Source: Typhlomys cinereus (Eukaryota > Chordata > Mammalia > Rodentia > Platacanthomyidae). From it: a stretch of DNA of 64,000 nt. Of this stretch, positions 60,681 to 64,000 are shown piece after piece. The notes under the pieces are model-generated. The model saw only the letters and a program-made list of their open reading frames with translations. It was not told where the DNA came from and did not search any database. The stretch is from positions 8,895,421-8,959,420 of the forward strand of contig JALPQD010000004.1 in assembly GCA_023101885.1 (NCBI GenBank), read 5' to 3'. Position 1 is the first letter of the stretch. Every line of letters starts with the position of its first letter. The position numbers and the translations under genes are program-made.

Positions 60681-62454
60681 TCTGCTTTATATTACTTCTA
60701 AGGTGATGTTTGCCTCTGTTAAGAGATGTATTTCTGTCCCGAGCTTAGCTATATCATTGTTACAGTGTCTGTATTTCTCCATTTCAATCTTCTGTATCTA
60801 TTTGAATTTCTATTGAATGATATATTTCACAGAGTATCAAAATGACTTTTTAAAAATTATTTCTTGAGTTTGTTCTTTATTTTCCTTTTTCTATTACTTT
60901 CATATTTGAGTAAATTATTCATCTTTAAACAGTTTTCTCCAGTGCAACTATTTGCTAAAAATTAATGTAACAGGGAGGCATCATCTATGATTTCAATTCA
61001 TACTTTTTTCTTCGAACATTTCAGTAAATCTGTCACATTCTGTTCCTGGGCTTTAGACCAAGTCAGATAGTTTTGAACTCAGCGTGGCTCTGAGCAGTGC
61101 CCAGTAAGTTTTGGAATCTCTAGCAGCTTCTGAAGTTTTCTTCTCTTGTCTCAACTTTAGAAGCTGCCATATCTACATGAGTTTGCTGGTAATTACACAG
61201 TATGTTGTCCAATCTTTCATTTCCATCTCACTTAAGCTTGAAATTTAGAGCTGCATCTTTTGAAAAGAACTCAACTTATTCTAACTCCTCTACTTATTCC
61301 CCTAATCTTCTAACCAAAGAAAGTCTGAAGTTTTTGACACTGACATAGTCTGAGACGTGTACTGAGGAACTATGTTTTGTTCCAAAGTTTACACTGCTTG
61401 AAGGATGTTAACACATCACAGGAAGCACTGAGATCTTTTCTTTCTTTACATAACGACAGCTCAGTACTCTTCCTCCCCATTAGAATCCTAAAAATCTTCC
61501 AGTCTGTCAACTGACATTCCTAAATTACATTTAAAAGTGTTACTGGATCCGGCAGTATTCTGTTAGCATTTTTGATAAATTTAATAATCTTCATGAATAT
61601 TTTTCTGTTTGCTAGATTTCCATACTCATCATTTGTTTAAGAAATAATTGCGAGATTGTAGAGTGAAGTCTCTACCCCTGATTAGCAGTAAAAACTTTAG
61701 ATTTCCTATATAACTTCCTGCTTACAGAATTACTAAATTGACTGAGTAATTTTGTTGAATTTCAAACTTACGTTTTTAGAATTCTAAATTATTTTTATGA
61801 TATTTTTCTTCCTGTTTTGTAAACACTTTTTCTTTATAATAACAGTGTGGGTATTTGCTAAGGATTTCTAATTGCAAAAAACATATTGTCTCACGGAGTG
61901 AAATTTTTCCACAAAGAGTTCTGTTAGTTAAGAAAAGTATTAATGCATACCGTTCAACTGACAATGTGAAGAATGAAAAGTTGGAGGACCAGGAAAATTC
62001 CCAATGCACATGGCACTACTTATTCCAGGCCAGCATTGATTCATATCCTTTGGCCTTGGTCTCCCAAATACTGGGATTCAAAGTATGTACCACTGTGGTA
62101 TCCATTTAACATTGAAAAATATAGACACAAAATGTTGTTTAACTTATCTTTGAAAAAGCAAGTTCATGAAATCACATGAGAAATATTAGGGGGAGAGCAG
62201 ACACCTCCCTTAACTAATCTTCACCAATCATACTGTCTCTCGCTGCACAAAGTAAGAGAACTGAGTAACTGAGAATTAAATTTCCTTGAAGTTACCTAGT
62301 ATATTTATGGCAGTTCCAATGGAAAACTACCATAATGTTTACCACAACATCTAGAAAACATACATATAACTGTACTGGCATTATGAGAAATTTAGTTGAT
62401 TATAAATACTGGAAATTTTCCATGCATCTAAAGTAAAACACATTTCTAAAGATT
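60681..62454. other. Fbn2 upstream intron, no gene seen
   Basis: AT-rich. A B1-like minus fragment is visible at about 62015-62110 (ggccttggtctcccaaatactgggattcaaag). No exon recognised. Confidence 0.45.
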
Positions 62455-62475
62455 TTTGCTAGATAAAATTGAAAC

Positions 62476-62476
<1 letters not shown>

Positions 62477-62524
<48 letters not shown>
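62477..62524. repeat. (CA)n microsatellite
   Basis: 24 uninterrupted CA units. Confidence 0.98.
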
Positions 62525-62526
<2 letters not shown>

Positions 62527-62754
62527 TTTAAGAAAAGAAACAACTGAAAGCAGGGCTTAGGTAAAACACTAGACACTATTGTTTACTCTTTTTCTGTCTG
62601 CGCTAGATTTTGAGGACTATAAGTTATGACTTAGAATCCTAGGATAATCTCAGAAATTTACAAGTCTTGGAAGAATTATTTTTTTAAAGAATTGTTAAAC
62701 TGCCATCGCAGCTCTTTTGAAAACTGTATTAAATAATATGTTTTAGCAAACTGT

Positions 62755-63110
62755 GCTATACTTTGGACACTAAGGGGCCATATTCTAAAGGCTTGGCCAC
62801 CAAGGGTACTGCTGCTGAGAAAGGGTGAGAAATCTGGGAGGTGTGGCACACCATAGGGATTGCACCCAAGGGCACTGTGGAATCCCAGGCTCTTCCTCTC
62901 ATTGCGTCGCTCTGCGGTTGGTATAGGGAGTATTTTTGCTCCACTTGCATCCTTCTGATGAAGTGATGACTTGGTCCCGGCCCAAAACCATTGGGTCACG
63001 GTCACAGTGGGAACCTCTAAAACTATGAGCCCAAATCACCCCCTTTTCCCTTCATAAATTAGCTATTCTGGGTATTTTGTTATAGTGACAGAAAGATGAC
63101 TAATATATTA
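62755..63110 (+). mobile_element. Probable MaLR-type LTR
   Basis: Ends with aacctctaaaactatgagcccaaatcacccccttttcc, then tattctgggtattttgttatagtgacagaaagatgactaatat. This is the usual end of MaLR LTRs. Family not assigned more precisely. Confidence 0.55.
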
Positions 63111-63611
63111 TAAAATCCATTCATAAGTAGATAAAGTGCTGCACAGTTTCTTGAACTAACTATATTATGCATGGGATTCAGAAATTTATTCTTGTAAAAA
63201 GTCAAAATTTTCAAATAAAGTTAAAAATCACTCTAGATAAATAGTCTCTAATTTAAATATCTTTTCTGGGGGGATTTCTTGTAGGAATTGGAATTTATCT
63301 TTTAAAACTTATGCATTCAATTGCTTGCATATGTATTTAAAAAAAAGTAAATATAATTTTCTCCAAAGTGACACATTACTGTATACTGATCTATTATTAC
63401 TGTATATTGAGTCATTTCTGTATCAGCATATACATATATGTGTTTCCATTTTAATTTGTTATTTTTATAATTTCACAAATGAGTACAAAACCTTGTTAGT
63501 TTCACCACTTACTATCTAATTCCATTCCCCCATTTTTCCAACTACAGAGCTTTTTCTCTATCAGTCTTCTCTTCCTTGTTTAAACTTTCATGAATTTTCA
63601 TTTGCTTATCT

Positions 63612-64000
<389 letters not shown>

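Overview
The window is nuclear DNA from a mammal, almost certainly a rodent. The evidence is split exons with GT/AG junctions, about 97% non-coding sequence, rodent-type L1 retrotransposons, and B1, ID/B4 and tRNA-headed SINEs with the head sequence ggctggagagatggctcag. I cannot name the species. The most frequent SINE (about 270-320 bp, body reading gaggcccaagggtgacttc on its complement) is not the standard mouse B2.

The one real protein-coding gene is the 3' end of fibrillin-2 (Fbn2), on the minus strand. Ten coding exons are present between 56618 and 27521. Every junction has AG/GT boundaries and matching codon phase, and together the exons give 575 complete codons plus a stop. In protein order they encode cbEGF36, the seventh TB (8-cysteine) domain, cbEGF37-43, the unique C-terminal region with a furin-type site (RQKR), and the C-terminal propeptide. 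The 5' part of the gene lies beyond 64000, and no further exon is visible from 56619 to the end. Extracellular fibrillin-2 polymerises into microfibrils. The C-terminal piece released at RQKR is the part described as placensin.

Layout. 1-25.9 kb is intergenic DNA downstream of Fbn2: L1 3' ends on both strands, one 5.3 kb L1 with a 240-codon open reverse-transcriptase segment (4645-9905) that contains a bizarre 747-bp T/G-only block, many SINEs, and one solo LTR inside a SINE. About 26-27.5 kb is the Fbn2 3' UTR. 27.9-39.5 kb is the last intron, most of it a pile of L1 fragments all antisense to Fbn2. 39.5-56.6 kb holds the clustered exons, with short introns and scattered SINEs. 56.6-64 kb is the downstream part of a long intron carrying SINEs, a probable MaLR-type LTR and, at the edge, a processed RPL26 pseudogene.

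No prokaryotic system, CRISPR array or novel multi-gene system is present. The most unusual signals are the T/G block inside the L1, a 16-bp target site present three times around a SINE/L1 pair, and several cleanly nested insertions.
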